Shown here: piece by piece, positions 46,001 through 56,300 of the stretch
How the letters are laid out: every line of letters starts with the position of its first letter
Position numbering within the stretch: position 1 is the first letter of the stretch
NCBI GenBank assembly: GCA_963971405.1
Contig: OZ020486.1
Coordinates: 32,201,419 to 32,265,418 of the forward strand
Reading direction: 5' to 3'
Length of the DNA stretch: 64,000 nucleotides
Source: Psococerastis gibbosa
Taxonomy: Eukaryota > Arthropoda > Insecta > Psocodea > Psocidae
The notes under the pieces: generated by a model
Database searches by the model: none
What the model was told of the DNA's origin: nothing
What the model saw: the letters and a program-made list of their open reading frames with translations, nothing else
Program-made: the position numbers and the translations under genes

Positions 46001-48687
46001 AGATGAGAATATGTGGGACTGCTACACATTTCAGACCTATTTAAAGTAAGTTAGGCTGTTTTGGTTTAATAAATGCATATTGTTTATGAAATATGCAATG
46101 ACATATGATATTGAAATTGGAAATAATGATTAAATAAACCATTTTATAGGCTATGTTCGAAACAGTTTGTTTAATCAGTTACAAGTGTATTTTTTCAGAG
46201 CCTTGGGATACCCAACAGTTTGGGAGGACGTAATTTATCCAGGGATGAAGGAGAGCTTTGTGGGTGCATTACTCGCATCTCAAGATAATATGGAACGCCG
46301 AAAAAACTGCTTTGAATTATACGGTGCTGATTTTATGGTCTCCGACCGACTAACAGATGGGCCTTGGCTTATTGAAATAAACTCAAATCCAGCTATGGAT
46401 TCAAGTACTTCCGTGACTGCTCGAATGTGCCCACAGGTGCTTGAAGATATTGTTAAAGGTGGCGTGTAAATCATTTTATTTAGTAGCCTATTTAATATTT
46501 AGTATTGAACTGCAAAATATTCTCTTTATGATATAAGAATACTGAACTAAGGCGGGGATTCCACCAACGTCAATAGTGATAGTAAATGTAGTTTTGACGT
46601 GGTAGCAGACATTAAAGCCATACTAAAAATGTCTGCTACCACGTCATTTACTATTTACGTACATTTACTATCACTATTGACGTTGGTGGAATCCCCGCCT
46701 TAAGTTTATACTTATAAAGCGTTTTGTTCATATTTTAGTTGTTATCGACCGACGCAGTGACAGGAGCGCATGCACTGGTGCCTTCGAACTTGTCTTCAAG
46801 CAAAACTGTCCACCAATTCCGCCGTATTTAGGAATGAGTCTTTCTATCCGTGGTAAAAAGATGTATAAGTCACCATCAGAAACAAGAAACAGTAGACGAC
46901 TCAAATATCAGTCACCCGAAAATGAATCAGAGGATGAAAGTAGTGATGATTGTGAAGAAAATATCGTTCAGAAAAGATGCACTGGTGACTTCATGCAACC
47001 TATTAAAACACTTCGAGAAGAGATAGAAAGATTAGGCTCAAGAGCCGGAAAAGACGATCATCTTACTGTTCCTGACGAATTTTATTCTGATTCTGCCGCT
47101 AATGATACAGATACGAGCCGTGGAAGCAATTCTGATAGAAGAATGGCTTTGGAAGGGAGAGAAATTGCACTAAAAAAGAAGAAAACAAAGAAACGGCGAC
47201 ACAGATGCGTGTTGAAACAAGATACGCGGTTTAAATATCGTACAGATATTAAAAGTGATTACATGGAAAAGAAAGAAGAAAATTCAAGTTTACAGAAGAG
47301 GATCAGCAATCCAAAAACGGATTGGGTTCGTAGAAATATTGACAATATTCGAGGTAACAACAATCGATTTATTACCTCAAAACCCTTAACTTTACACGAA
47401 AGGGAGGAAACAAAATCAATTTCGCGCAGTCAAGAAAATTTAAGCATTTACAAAGATTATATCATGTCAGGACAATGCTTTGAGGAATATAAGGCGACCA
47501 GTCAAAACTCCCACGAGATCTTAGAGGCTTTATTCAGAGATGAAATGCTTAAAATGCTCTCAGCGGCTTCGAACAATCATGAGCTTCACGCAGAAAAAAC
47601 TCCCCGGAAAAGAAGCGTTTCCCAAGAAAAATGCCCCAAAAGCACAGAGAAAGACACAATACTTAAACCTAGACAAGGACCAATGATTATTACAGGTTTA
47701 TGGGAGCCCACTGTTAATAGGGAAAATGATGAAGAGATAACTAGAGATAAAACTACGACACCAACGAACGACTCTTGTCATTTTCTTATGGTAGAAGGAG
47801 GAGTTTCTGGTGGATGGAATTCTAGTTTGGAGCAATTGAATAGAACCTCTTCTTGTAATTCATTGAATTTCGATTCCGACAAACATTCCACGTCAATTGG
47901 GGATGTATCCGAAAGAGAAATGATTGATTCTGGCAAAAGTTCGTCTCGCGCCAATTCGGAAATGGATGAAAACGTTGAACTTGAGTCCGGCGTAGAAAGA
48001 AAATTATTGACTGTCGCGGCAGAGTCATCAGAAATTGTCAATGAAAGTAGAATAGCCGATAGCGACTTTACGAAAGCTCTAAACATAATAGCACCAGATT
48101 TGTTGGTAAAATACCGTGGGAAATGCAGCAGGGGGCAAAATAAAAAGTCGTCTATTGAATATTTTAGGGAGTGGAAGTGCAAAATAGAGGAAACGCGCCG
48201 AAATTGTGAAGACATGCTGACGAAATTGCGGTATTTCAAAGAAAACAATTCTAAATTGAAGTTTCATGATATTTTAAATCGTCAAATCGAAGAAGAAGCT
48301 CGACTTTTAAATAAAATGAAGCAGTATAGATTGGCAGAGAACTGGAAAAATATGCATGATATTGAAATAGTGGAGAGTACCAAACAATTAGGAGGCGAAG
48401 GAAGGAACGCTCAACCGATAAAAGATAGGAAATCACGATCAAAGTGTTCACAGCTTAAAGATTTGACGCCGAAAATTTTAGCAATGAATTTTAACGATAG
48501 CCAATCGTCATTTTATGCAAATGTAGAACCGCCGTTAGAAATTAATGCAGAATCTGGGGCTGTTCGGAATGCAAGTGATGTTTTACCGAATATAAGAGTG
48601 CGGAGCCGAGCTTTACTTCCCAATGCTACTACTGGTCACTGCCGTAAGCTATATCGGTCACAGCGGCCGTTGCAAACCACTTTATAA
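40051..48687 (+). CDS. TTLL3: TTLL3-type tubulin glycylase, ten coding exons
   Basis: It joins glycine to glutamate side chains of tubulin in cilia and axonemes, by family knowledge. Exons: 40051-40725, 41044-41196, 42162-42291, 43022-43230, 44350-44760, 44986-45199, 45660-45750, 45878-46045, 46199-46458, 46739-48687. All junctions are GT-AG, phases agree and the product is about 1419 residues. The N-terminal 225 residues are basic and low-complexity. The TTLL3 core runs from [21 protein letters not shown] (near 271-304) through [13 protein letters not shown] (390 on), NNIWIVKP (K558), [23 protein letters not shown] (E743, N745), [10 protein letters not shown] and VVIDRRSDR...PPYLGMSL. A long charged tail with a possible coiled coil ends the protein. 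The ATP-loop reads GGRCCGNGI where relatives have GAKSRGRGI. The first ATG follows an in-frame TAA at 40003; further 5' coding exons cannot be excluded. Confidence 0.9.
41317..41662. mobile_element. hAT-like MITE carrying an inserted S1 SINE
   Basis: The ends CAAGAACGGATTCAGGGGGG and GGGCTGGATCCGTCCCTG lie between perfect 8-bp repeats CTTGTAAG (41309-41316 and 41663-41670). By comparison with the empty relative at 8825-8976, about 41443-41628 is an extra insertion: the S1 SINE-like repeat in sense orientation. The nested pair sits in the second TTLL3 intron. Confidence 0.85.
41445..41625 (+). repeat. SINE-like repeat (family S1), most complete copy
   Basis: It begins CTCGACTTCGATGGCCAGGT and runs through GAGTCTTTACACGCCAT, CGATCGGAGACGTGTCGTAA, CAGAGGTGACTGAAGAGGTT and ATTAAATTGTTTGTATGCGA to a T/A-rich tail. 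It is used here as the reference for the other copies. The TGGCCAGGTGG stretch is the only polymerase-III-like box visible. Confidence 0.7.
42535..42690 (+). repeat. SINE-like repeat (family S1)
   Basis: Within TTLL3 intron 3: GCGAGTCTTTACACGCCGTG, CAATCGGAGACGTGTCGT, CTACAGAGGCGGCTGAAAAG, GTCAATCGGATACATTAATT and TTTGTATGCGATA. TA-rich repeats precede it. A GTCTTTACACGCCGT segment is duplicated at its start. Confidence 0.7.
43231..44349 (+). other. TTLL3 intron 4 (1.1 kb), nothing else recognised
   Basis: It runs from the GTATAAG donor to the CTCTTTTTAG acceptor. Internal ORFs are chance. Confidence 0.6.
46459..46738 (+). other. Last TTLL3 intron, mostly a foldback MITE
   Basis: A 280-base intron between donor AAAG|GTGGCG and acceptor TATTTTAG. 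Reading through it gives only VKGGV and a stop, so retention would remove the conserved VVIDRR segment and the whole tail. The 149-bp palindrome 46551-46699 fills over half of it. Confidence 0.75.
46551..46699. mobile_element. Foldback MITE inside the last TTLL3 intron
   Basis: Arms GGCGGGGATTCCACCAACGT, then CAATAGTGATAGTAAATGTA, and the module GACGTGGTAGCAGACATT are mirrored. It is flanked by TAA (46548-46550) and TTA (46700-46702). The right arm has about ten extra bases. The outer 40 bp pair perfectly. Confidence 0.9.
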
Positions 48688-48737
48688 GCTTATGATGGGT
48701 AATAATTTATCGGATTCTGGACAATGTACCTTATATT

Positions 48738-48743
48738 AATAAA
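48738..48743 (+). terminator. Polyadenylation signal of the TTLL3-like gene
   Basis: AATAAA lies 51 bases after the stop codon at 48685-48687, a normal distance for a short 3' UTR. Confidence 0.65.
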
Positions 48744-48835
48744 TACTTGATATGATATATAATAGTAGTTTTTGGGATGCGATGGTCTTCGAAAATACCG
48801 AACAGGCTATTAGGTCTATTTGAAATAAAACAATA

Positions 48836-49280
48836 GGGGTATTCCCTCTGTTTCGATTTCCATAAGGGAATAGAACTCCAGTTTTTTTACGGTAGAAAAA
48901 TAATGCCATAAGGAAATGTATTTCAAAACATTCCCCACTTTCCCCAACTATACTTTGGTTGGGTAAACTGAGCTTGGGAAATCGTTGTTGTTTTGCATTT
49001 GAATTTCGGTTTTAAATTTTATTTAATTTTAAAAAATTGAGCTCTGCGACAGAAATTAATAAAAAAAGAACAAAAGGAAACATATGGCAAGAGATGGACT
49101 ACAGCAGATGTTCATAAGTTAAGCGAAGGCAAAGAAACTTTGGATGTAGGTTAGGTTAGGTCGGGTAAAGTCGTAAACTTAAGAGACATACGTTTCCATG
49201 GCAATTATTTTTCTACCGTAGAAAGAATCGAGTTATATTCCTACTTTCCCTTAAGGAAATCGAAGGAGAGTGAATACCCC
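48836..49280. repeat. Foldback repeat, GGGGTATTC family (445 bp)
   Basis: The left arm GGGGTATTCCCTCTGTTTCG continues to ATTTCCATAAGGGAAT and TACGGTAGAAAAATAAT. The right arm is its complement (GGGGTATTCACTCTCCTTCG ...). The central 200 bp are unpaired. Possible TA target repeats flank it. Confidence 0.8.
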
Positions 49281-50395
49281 TAATAATTTCTATTAAGGGC
49301 CACGGGATTTCTATAGGCTACGAATAGCCTAATTACGAAGTGGGCGTAACCTATAAACTCATTTCTAGATGAGTTTCCAGATAAGAATAGTTAAACAAAA
49401 CAAGTGCAAGTGCAACTCTTTTGAGGACGACACTCATTACTTCACACAAAACGTGTTGATCCGCGTGACCCTATTGGTATATATATATTTTTTTTCTATT
49501 TATTTAATGTTTTTGTCAGGATGTCTGAAGTCTTGCAAGACCAATTGGTAAAGCGCACGTTACTAAATTATGACCCTGCAGGCGCAAAGATGGCAGCCTG
49601 CCAGAAAGCCGAGATACGAACCATATTTTTGTCCTACAATATATTCATTGTTAACCTTTTTATAGTAAACAAAAAAAAGTTGGGCAGCATGTTTTGTATC
49701 TGATTTTTGTTTTATTCATGGGTATTTATTGTTTTCGAAACCGCATTAATAGGGAAACTGAACTTACTTTCCTGAAGTAGGCTGTTTGTATCCGAAGAAC
49801 AGTTTTGGGATTTGGGCCACTAACACCACATACCGGTAAGCCTACGGAAATCAGACACATAGCTGGGATAGCTCTCATAACTTAAAAATCTAATGTCTGC
49901 AATTATACAGTGTGAAGCCCATAAATAGTGCATACATTAGTTATAGGTATCTGCTCAATATAAAAGCATACAGTAAAATACACACTTGTATTGTAGGTTT
50001 GTATCCAAGGAATCATTTATTTTACAAAATATGCAACAGCACATACATAAAAATATTACAATAGCCTATACAGTACATTAATAATTTTATTAACGGTATT
50101 TATTATGTAAAATAAAATTAATATCTTAGGCTGCAGTGCGAAACTATAAGAAGTCGTCAGCAAAGCACTATTATACTATAGTAGGTAGTAGAATAATTGT
50201 CGTATATGCCTATAGCAATACCAAATTGACACGGTTTAAAAAGGTTTAGATTAACGGGTATTTTTCCTTCCATTTTTTAAAACCTCTTCATATCTGATTT
50301 TCTAATACCAATCGACGCACATAGCAAAATTTCGCAACTTTCAATAATCATACGGTACCTACCTCCTAAAATTAAATTTGTATTTGTATCCGACT
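49281..50395. other. Intergenic sequence between two convergent genes
   Basis: No coding segment is recognised. On the minus strand an AATAAA (complement of 50099-50104) lies about 290 bases after the GR stop and could serve that gene. Confidence 0.45.
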
Positions 50396-53300
50396 CTAGC
50401 CTTCCTTTAGATAGGCCTTGACGGATTGCCATAAACTCTCATCTTGAATAGTTATATTGATTGTATTTGTAGAGTTGTTGGACGGTTCGTATTCTTGCGA
50501 AAACTGAAGTACCACAATAAGATATGTAACCATAGTGGAATAGCTCTGGAAAAGAAACATATTTCAATATAAATGTTATACAGAGAGTTGATAAACTTTG
50601 TCGTGGAACTTAGCAATTCCTATATTATTTTGTTAGGACAATGGGAGTCACTGCAGTGGTAAGCATACTATAGACTAAGAGCCCACGACGGCCAGACCTT
50701 CGTTATTTTATAAAAGCTCTAAGTTTTTCTGCGCATTACCCCTATAGAGATAAGAACGACCAGCGACTACGGAGTTTGGGTTGTGGTTACTTTGACAGTT
50801 AACATGTAGTAAAGTTGAATAAAATAGTAGGCCTACCTAACTTCCGTTAAAGTATAAAGCTTAATTTTTTTTATATTTTCTTAGGGATAACTTTAGAAAT
50901 CTCGTACTCCACTGCCAGACACTTATGACGGTTGCCACCCCCTGCCAGACACCCCTAAACTTTAATTAATTATACTTTCGTTACAGTATAAAAGCTAAAG
51001 TTTGTATGGCCTATGTAACTTGGGGACCTATGAAAGAACCGGTCCGAGTTTACTCGAACATGCTTGCCAATTTATCAAATAGTAGTTAGAGATAATGAGT
51101 TGTTCCATGGTAAATAATTTCCCTATGGTTAAATTTCGGATCCCTCGAGGGGGGGGGGGGGGGGGTCCGAACCCCTGGACCCCCCTCTGGCTACGGCCCC
51201 TATTCCGAAGAACTAAAAACTAATACTGTACAAGAAACTTGAATGGCTATACAGTAAAGAGCTTTAAATTTTGGATTTGACTTGCGTGGTGCTTTAATAG
51301 GAGTTGCCTCATGTGGAAGTACACATAAGTATTTGTTGCCCTATTTGTGGTATAATAAGTACCTACCGTGATTAGAAGTCTGCGGTCGACGGTAACATAA
51401 TTGTTGAGTGAAATTGAAGGAGGGATGTCTCTTATGGCTGAAAGAAAGCTATCCACCTCGTACCTGATATCATCGTCTTTCATTTGGTGTCTCAATTTTA
51501 ACAAAGGGAGAGTAAATTTATATCCAAGCTAAAACAAAAGGTTTGATGGATTTTGAACTTATTGACAGACTAGAGTAGAAAATTGAACAAGCCAGGGCAC
51601 AGTACACAGTAGACCAGGAAGCAGTATACTGTATACAACACAATGGGTAGCTTTTCAAAAGAAATAGACACGTACAGTATATTTCGCGCTGATATTTGAT
51701 ATTTCCATTCGTCAGAGTTTGGGGGGGGGGGGGTTGTTTACGAAGGTAGGTGACACTGTGGCAGTGGCCTTTGAATTAGCAGTAACACCGGTTCTGCAAC
51801 CCCTGGTAGAAAGTTGGATGCTATCGCCACGATTTAGGAGTTTGCATACGCTTGTGTTGTACCCAGACCTGTTATTGGCTTAGCCACGGGGCGAATAAAC
51901 AAAATTAAAAAAGAGGAATGCCAAATATTACAATAACAAAATACTTATTAGTCTCCTAATATCAATTTGGGCAGTAATACGGTAGGAAATGTTAAGGAGA
52001 GCAATTAACTTGCATGTTTGGAAAATTGGCTAACCGACCTTATTTGTAATAATAAGTCGTGTATTTCTTAATTTTTTTACATCAATAAAATTGAAATGGG
52101 TAGATCTTAACTTACCTCAACTGAAATTCTCTCCCCACACTCACAAAAGAGGAATATCCATGATTTACAAATAATAATGGTCGCAATTGGATGCCAAAGG
52201 ATAGGACTCAACTTATTCACTGAAAAATGTAAAAATGCAAATTACCAGGTCGATGAATGACATAATGGAATAATTTATGTGACAATCTCGATGTATACAC
52301 TATGTATAAGCCTGGGGATGATCTAGAATTTTCGTATTAGCACTCCCCTCCTCAATGCTGATGTAGTTCACTATAAATTACAAGCTACGAAAATTATCGG
52401 GAACGGCAAAAAAAAAGTGAAAAAACAGTGTGGTTAAGCGAAACTCAGCAACTCAGCCACTGATTGGTATCTGTGGACAACTTTTGGAGGCCTGATTTTC
52501 TTCTGAACAAGATTTCTCCATGTTTTCCCAGCAACATCGGCCTTCTGGACTGCCCGCAATAGGCTTGAAAAATTCATTGACTTAAAGTCATGGGTTCGTC
52601 AAATTGTTGAATACCAGGCATAACAGCTCCCTCTCTGGCGAGCCAATCCACTAGATTAGTACTTAAGAAATTTGTTTTTTTCAAAAGTTTTCTGTATGTT
52701 TTGGATCAAGTTGCCTACAGGCCTACAACATAGGTACATGGACAAAATTAACTAATTTAGCTTACCTTTTAGCACAACATACATGGTAAATGTGGCGACG
52801 CTGAATATTATGATAAGAAGATGCCCATACACCCTGTAGAACATAAAGCCTATTAGCCCCGAAACTTCGTTCAATCGTATCCAGATGGAACTGCAGTCTG
52901 CGATTAAACTCACGTTTCTTGTATTTACGGCCTGTAAATAAAGGGTGAAAAAATTAAAATAGGTATTGAAGTGTAGTCGTTCATTAGAGTACAGTATGTG
53001 TGTGGCCAATCGGGTTGTGTTTAATTTTGTTTTCTGTGCTCACTAGGCCTACTTTTTTTTTGCCTTTTTCCGCATTTACCTTTTCATTTACCATTCCATA
53101 GGTGCTACGGTGTGTTTCACGGATGGGAGCTAGCCCCCCCCCCCCTCGGCAGTTTTTGGAAACCTTCAACCTACTCCCCCATGTTCACGAAGATCACAAA
53201 GGCAAAGAAAGACATTAACCAACCATCAGGTACTGGAAGCTGGAAGATATGGGGATCAGTGAGACTACCTACCAGTAATCTCGTGCAAGACGTAGCTGCC

Positions 53301-56300
53301 GATCGAAATTTCTGGCGATATGTGTGGCCACCAGGGAGCTGGCCGTGCCAAATTAAGTAAGTAAGCTAAGGCGCTTATTCCACCTACGTTAATAGTCAAT
53401 AGTAAATGTGGTATTGACGTGGTAGCAGACATTTTTAGACTGTCTTTAATGTCTGCTACCACGTCAATACCACATTTACTATTGACTAATGACGTCGGTG
53501 GAATAAGCGTCTACGATAACGGTGCCTACCTGACAATCTTGACTTACTTCTAATGTCCTCCGTCTCAAATCGCGGGCCAGCACGATGATACTACCACATT
53601 GTTCAATGTAGACTAGAAAATGTGCCAGAAATAAGCATAAGACGTAGAAATGGGCTGTGAGCTCCCACCAGTTGTGCGTGTGAACCAAGAAAAAGTTCAA
53701 GAAGAATACTAAACAAGTACCACCGAACGAAGCTATCAAACAGTAGTAGCATTTCCAGCACTTGTTATGTAAAACCAGTTTGGTTTTCAAGAGTTCTTCG
53801 TAATGTTTCTGAAACATTATAACTAGGTATGAACATAAATTGCAAGGTATAAACATACATTTAGGTTAAAATTCTCTCAGCCTGAATTAGTGTGTAGCCT
53901 CTTCTGTAAAAGCAGATAGCCGTACCTATTGTAGTAATAATAATGCCTATGTAAGTAACTATTGTATATAGTACCAACAAATATTGTGCGTCAGATGACT
54001 GATTACAAAGCGATAATATGACGGAGCTTGGTTGTCCCGCATCATGGAAGTGGGGTAGGTACTAACCTACAGAGGCGACTGAAGAGGTTAATCGGATACA
54101 TTCATTAAATTGTTCGTTAAAAATTAAAAAAAAAATGTTATTTGAGTACCAGTATATGACGAATTACAGAAGAAGCCTACGTACCAATTAATGACAACAA
54201 AAAAAAATCGTTTGCTGTTACAAAATATAAATTATGACAATAATGCTGCATCAATGTTATTTTATTATTCGGCGGAACCCAATATCAAACGATTCCAGCC
54301 ACGATAAATTAATTCAACAACAATAATGCAGAAATTCCTACGTAAATGTGGTTACTGTACATGCAATAGGCTAACATAAATGCAACATTTCGAGATCATT
54401 GCATAGTAAAAACTGTATAAGGCGGGGATTCCACAGACCTGCTAGTGCTAAATACAAATACGGTGACGTGGTAACAGACATTCAAGATTTAGGCGGGGTT
54501 TCCATCGACCTCGCATTGCAGAATGCAAATGACCTTGACGGAAATGTTTGTTTTAATCTATACCATAGTTAAAATTGATCAATGATCATAGAGTAAAATC
54601 ACAAACAAACAAACTAAAATTAAAAAATGGCGTCATGGGATATGTTAATTACAAACATTTGAATAGATTTCTATAAAAAGAAAAACAAACATTTACGTCA
54701 ATGTCATTTGCATTCTGCAATGCGAGGTCGATGGAAACCCCGCCTAAGTCTTGAATCTCTGTTACTACGTCACCGTATTTGTATTTAGCACTAGCAGGTC
54801 TGTGGAATCCCCGCCTAAACACAGTCACATACCCCCTCCTGGCTCCTATTCGAAAATTTAAGCCATATATTTTTCTAAATTGATTTTTTCGGTATCTACA
54901 AAGGTAGAGCTCACGGTCACTAAATCAGGGTGACGATGCATTGGCCGTCCAGTTAGGAACTACCAGGGCCGTGCCGTCCATTGAGGCAATGAGGCAGCCG
55001 CTTCAGGCGCCACGCTGCGGGGGGCGCCAAATTGGACAAAAATGTATCCTAAATATACCTTCTAGATTTTCTTTTTATTGAAAACAAAAATTTTAAATAT
55101 TGACATGAATGCAATATAAAAAAGAATAAAATTTAAAATAATTGTAAAACTCAGAACTAAACAAACTATTTCAAACTTTTTGGCGGCTTTTCAGTCGATA
55201 CTCGATAGGTAAGTGTTTCTTGTTTACGCGTGTCGCGTGGTATCATGTTTGTTTACAAATGGCGCTTGGTTAATTTTTAAAGGCCCAAATTGGTGTTTTT
55301 TTATTTTCTTGCGAAAAATATCTTTGTGTTAAATTTAAATTTAGCTTCCTCCCCTAATACTCTGCCCTTCCCAATGCCCCAGTGACTGGTGAGTGCTTTC
55401 CGACCCCGTTGGGCTGACTTAAATACAAAGTACAAATCCTCTATACAGACGCCGTGGGTAGCTTTTGTGAACAATTACCTTACCTAGCTACATACTGTAT
55501 AAAGTATAACTTATGGTAAGTAAATTTGAGCAGTAGGCTACATATAGTATATGTATTTATTTATGTATGTAGCTATGCTATTGCATATTTCAGTGAAGGA
55601 AGGGTAGCGCGTTTGCCTTGTACACTACAATAGCTAATTTATTTACTGTAAGTATTTAGGCATTCATTGCCATGGTTGCCGGTTTCCATTGGCTAGTATC
55701 TGTACTGTATGTGTGGGTGTGCATGCACTATGCACGTAGAGCTAAAGCCTAAACTAATGGATGGATTTTGATCAAACTTCACACATATATTAAGGGACAC
55801 GAGCACAAAACAGAAGGATTGCAAATTTCACTGCCCCCAAAAATCAGGTTTTCAATTTTTTTTCCTAAAAAACGGCTCTAACGATTTTGATTAAATTTTA
55901 AGAGATGTTAGTCATAAAAATCAATAAAAATACCAAAGTCACTTCCTCCAGAAAATTTGTGTAATTCAGAAAATAATTTATTTCAGTGCAAGCATGTCAG
56001 AAAAACGTGGAAAATTGTCCGGATATCAGAACAAGCTAAAACGACAGAAGAGAGAAGAAGAAAATATAAAGTTGAGTAAAGCTATGAAGGCCTTCACCAG
56101 CAACAATAATTCAACCGAAGAATCGCCTGTGATATTGAATTGTCACGCATCCGAGCCGATAAATGATGATACACCATCGGGACCATCCAGTTCTAACGAA
56201 GTCTCTGAATTAAGTTCTGACCCAGCCTTATGGGGATTTTCAATTACTTCGGCAATTCGTCAAATATTGGTAGAAAGGGGCCCGCAACAAGTACGACAAT

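Noticed and set aside
46449..46470. End of the TTLL3-like protein at the TAA after VKGGV
   Set aside because: The conserved VVIDRRSDR continuation is found after an acceptor at 46738 in the matching phase, so the stop belongs to an intron. A minor retained-intron isoform stays possible.
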